Source: Spirosoma sp. KCTC 42546
GTDB taxonomy: Bacteria; Bacteroidota; Bacteroidia; Cytophagales; Spirosomataceae
Direction: 5' to 3'
NCBI RefSeq assembly: GCF_006965485.1
Contig: NZ_CP041360.1
Coordinates: 6,428,501 to 6,492,500, forward strand
Length of the DNA stretch: 64,000 bases
A program made the translations under genes and the position numbers. Numbering within the stretch: position 1 is the first letter of the stretch; each line of letters begins with the position of its first letter. Shown piece after piece: positions 63,652 to 64,000 of the stretch. Under the pieces are notes generated by a model. It was not told the DNA's origin, did not search any database, and worked only from the letters and a program-made list of their open reading frames with translations.

Positions 63652-63884
63652 AGAGCAGGTAGTGATTTGAGTAGAAAGACCTTTTCCGGTAAAGTCTAAC
63701 GGGGCAATGCTCCACGAGCAGGCTATTTCAACATGTTGCTTAAACTTTTGTTACGTATCGTACTACGGTCCACGGTCCGGCAAACGTTTACGATCAAGCC
63801 TGTTTTTTCAAGAAATACGTTATCCGATCAATATAAAAATATACTTGTGGTCTTTACCCATTCGTAAACTCATCGTCTAGTCCG

Positions 63885-64000
63885 TTGGATACGACAACTG
63901 GTTATCGGGATTTAGCTCCTCAGGAGCTGTGGCAACGCTTCAAAGCCGGCGACGAACGGGCTCTGGGAGAATTAGCGCGGAAGCACTACCCGAGCCTGTA
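63885..64000 (+). CDS. ECF RNA polymerase sigma factor, N-terminal part (runs off right edge)
   Basis: A TTG at 63885 opens a frame reading LDTTTGYRDLAPQELWQRFK, then AGDERALGELARKHYPSLY, to the window end. This is the sigma-70 region 2 opening of ECF factors (LWQRF..GDE.AL..L...HYP.LY). No in-frame ATG or GTG lies upstream before a stop at 63834, so TTG is the likely start. It probably begins a third FecR/SusCD unit. The 233-bp gap to GH78 holds no other gene. Confidence 0.8.
   Translation, partial: MDTTTGYRDLAPQELWQRFKAGDERALGELARKHYPSL

Overview
The window looks like chromosome of a Bacteroidota bacterium of the Cytophagales, most like Spirosoma and its relatives. This is inferred from gene families, not from a marker gene. 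The signs are paired SusC/SusD outer-membrane systems with ECF sigma/FecR regulators, a hybrid two-component system (HTCS), C-terminal type IX secretion (T9SS) sorting domains, starts without strong Shine-Dalgarno sites, and many dispersed inverted repeats. I saw no rRNA, tRNA, CRISPR array or phage genes.

Region 1 (1-9084, minus strand) is a cell-wall/phospho-signalling operon. In transcription order it holds an FHA-domain protein, a 27-residue membrane peptide, a PP2C phosphatase with a membrane anchor, two tandem paralogous membrane Ser/Thr kinases, and a giant protein fusing a RodA/FtsW glycosyltransferase to a penicillin-binding transpeptidase. The fusion gene runs off the left edge. Gene content and order resemble the actinobacterial fhaA-pstP-rodA-pbpA-pknA-pknB cluster.

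Region 2 (9243-27291, minus strand) starts with an ECF sigma factor and FecR anti-sigma factor, followed by SusC and SusD, a terminator and an alpha-galactosidase-like glycosidase. It ends with two giant tandem secreted proteins, each with seven Cys-Gly-containing repeats and a T9SS sorting tail. An apparently intact IS982-family element with a 6-bp target duplication lies upstream of the sigma gene. An M48 metalloprotease lies beyond it.

Region 3 (30435-41275, plus strand) is a second ECF sigma/FecR/SusC/SusD unit followed by two exported FAD-dependent oxidoreductases. Region 4 (41460-44997) is an HxlR regulator divergent from DoxX, followed by two cupin proteins and an alpha/beta hydrolase.

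Region 5 (45150-55943, minus strand) is a mosaic signalling region: HTCS, M13 metallopeptidase, DUF3472-FKBP protein, orphan AraC-type HTH protein, TPR histidine kinase and small lipoprotein. AraC-type gene ends, a shared downstream motif and a lipoprotein tail recur as fragments, which points to duplication and decay. Region 6 (56339-63651) holds a GDSL esterase, a third FAD oxidoreductase, an acetyl-esterase-like hydrolase and a GH78 alpha-L-rhamnosidase. The window ends inside a third ECF sigma gene.

Regions 3 and 6 read together as carbohydrate-utilisation functions: uptake by SusCD, deacylation by the esterases, rhamnose release by GH78 and oxidation by the FAD enzymes. The substrate is not determined by the sequence. 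At least seven intergenic inverted-repeat elements punctuate the window.
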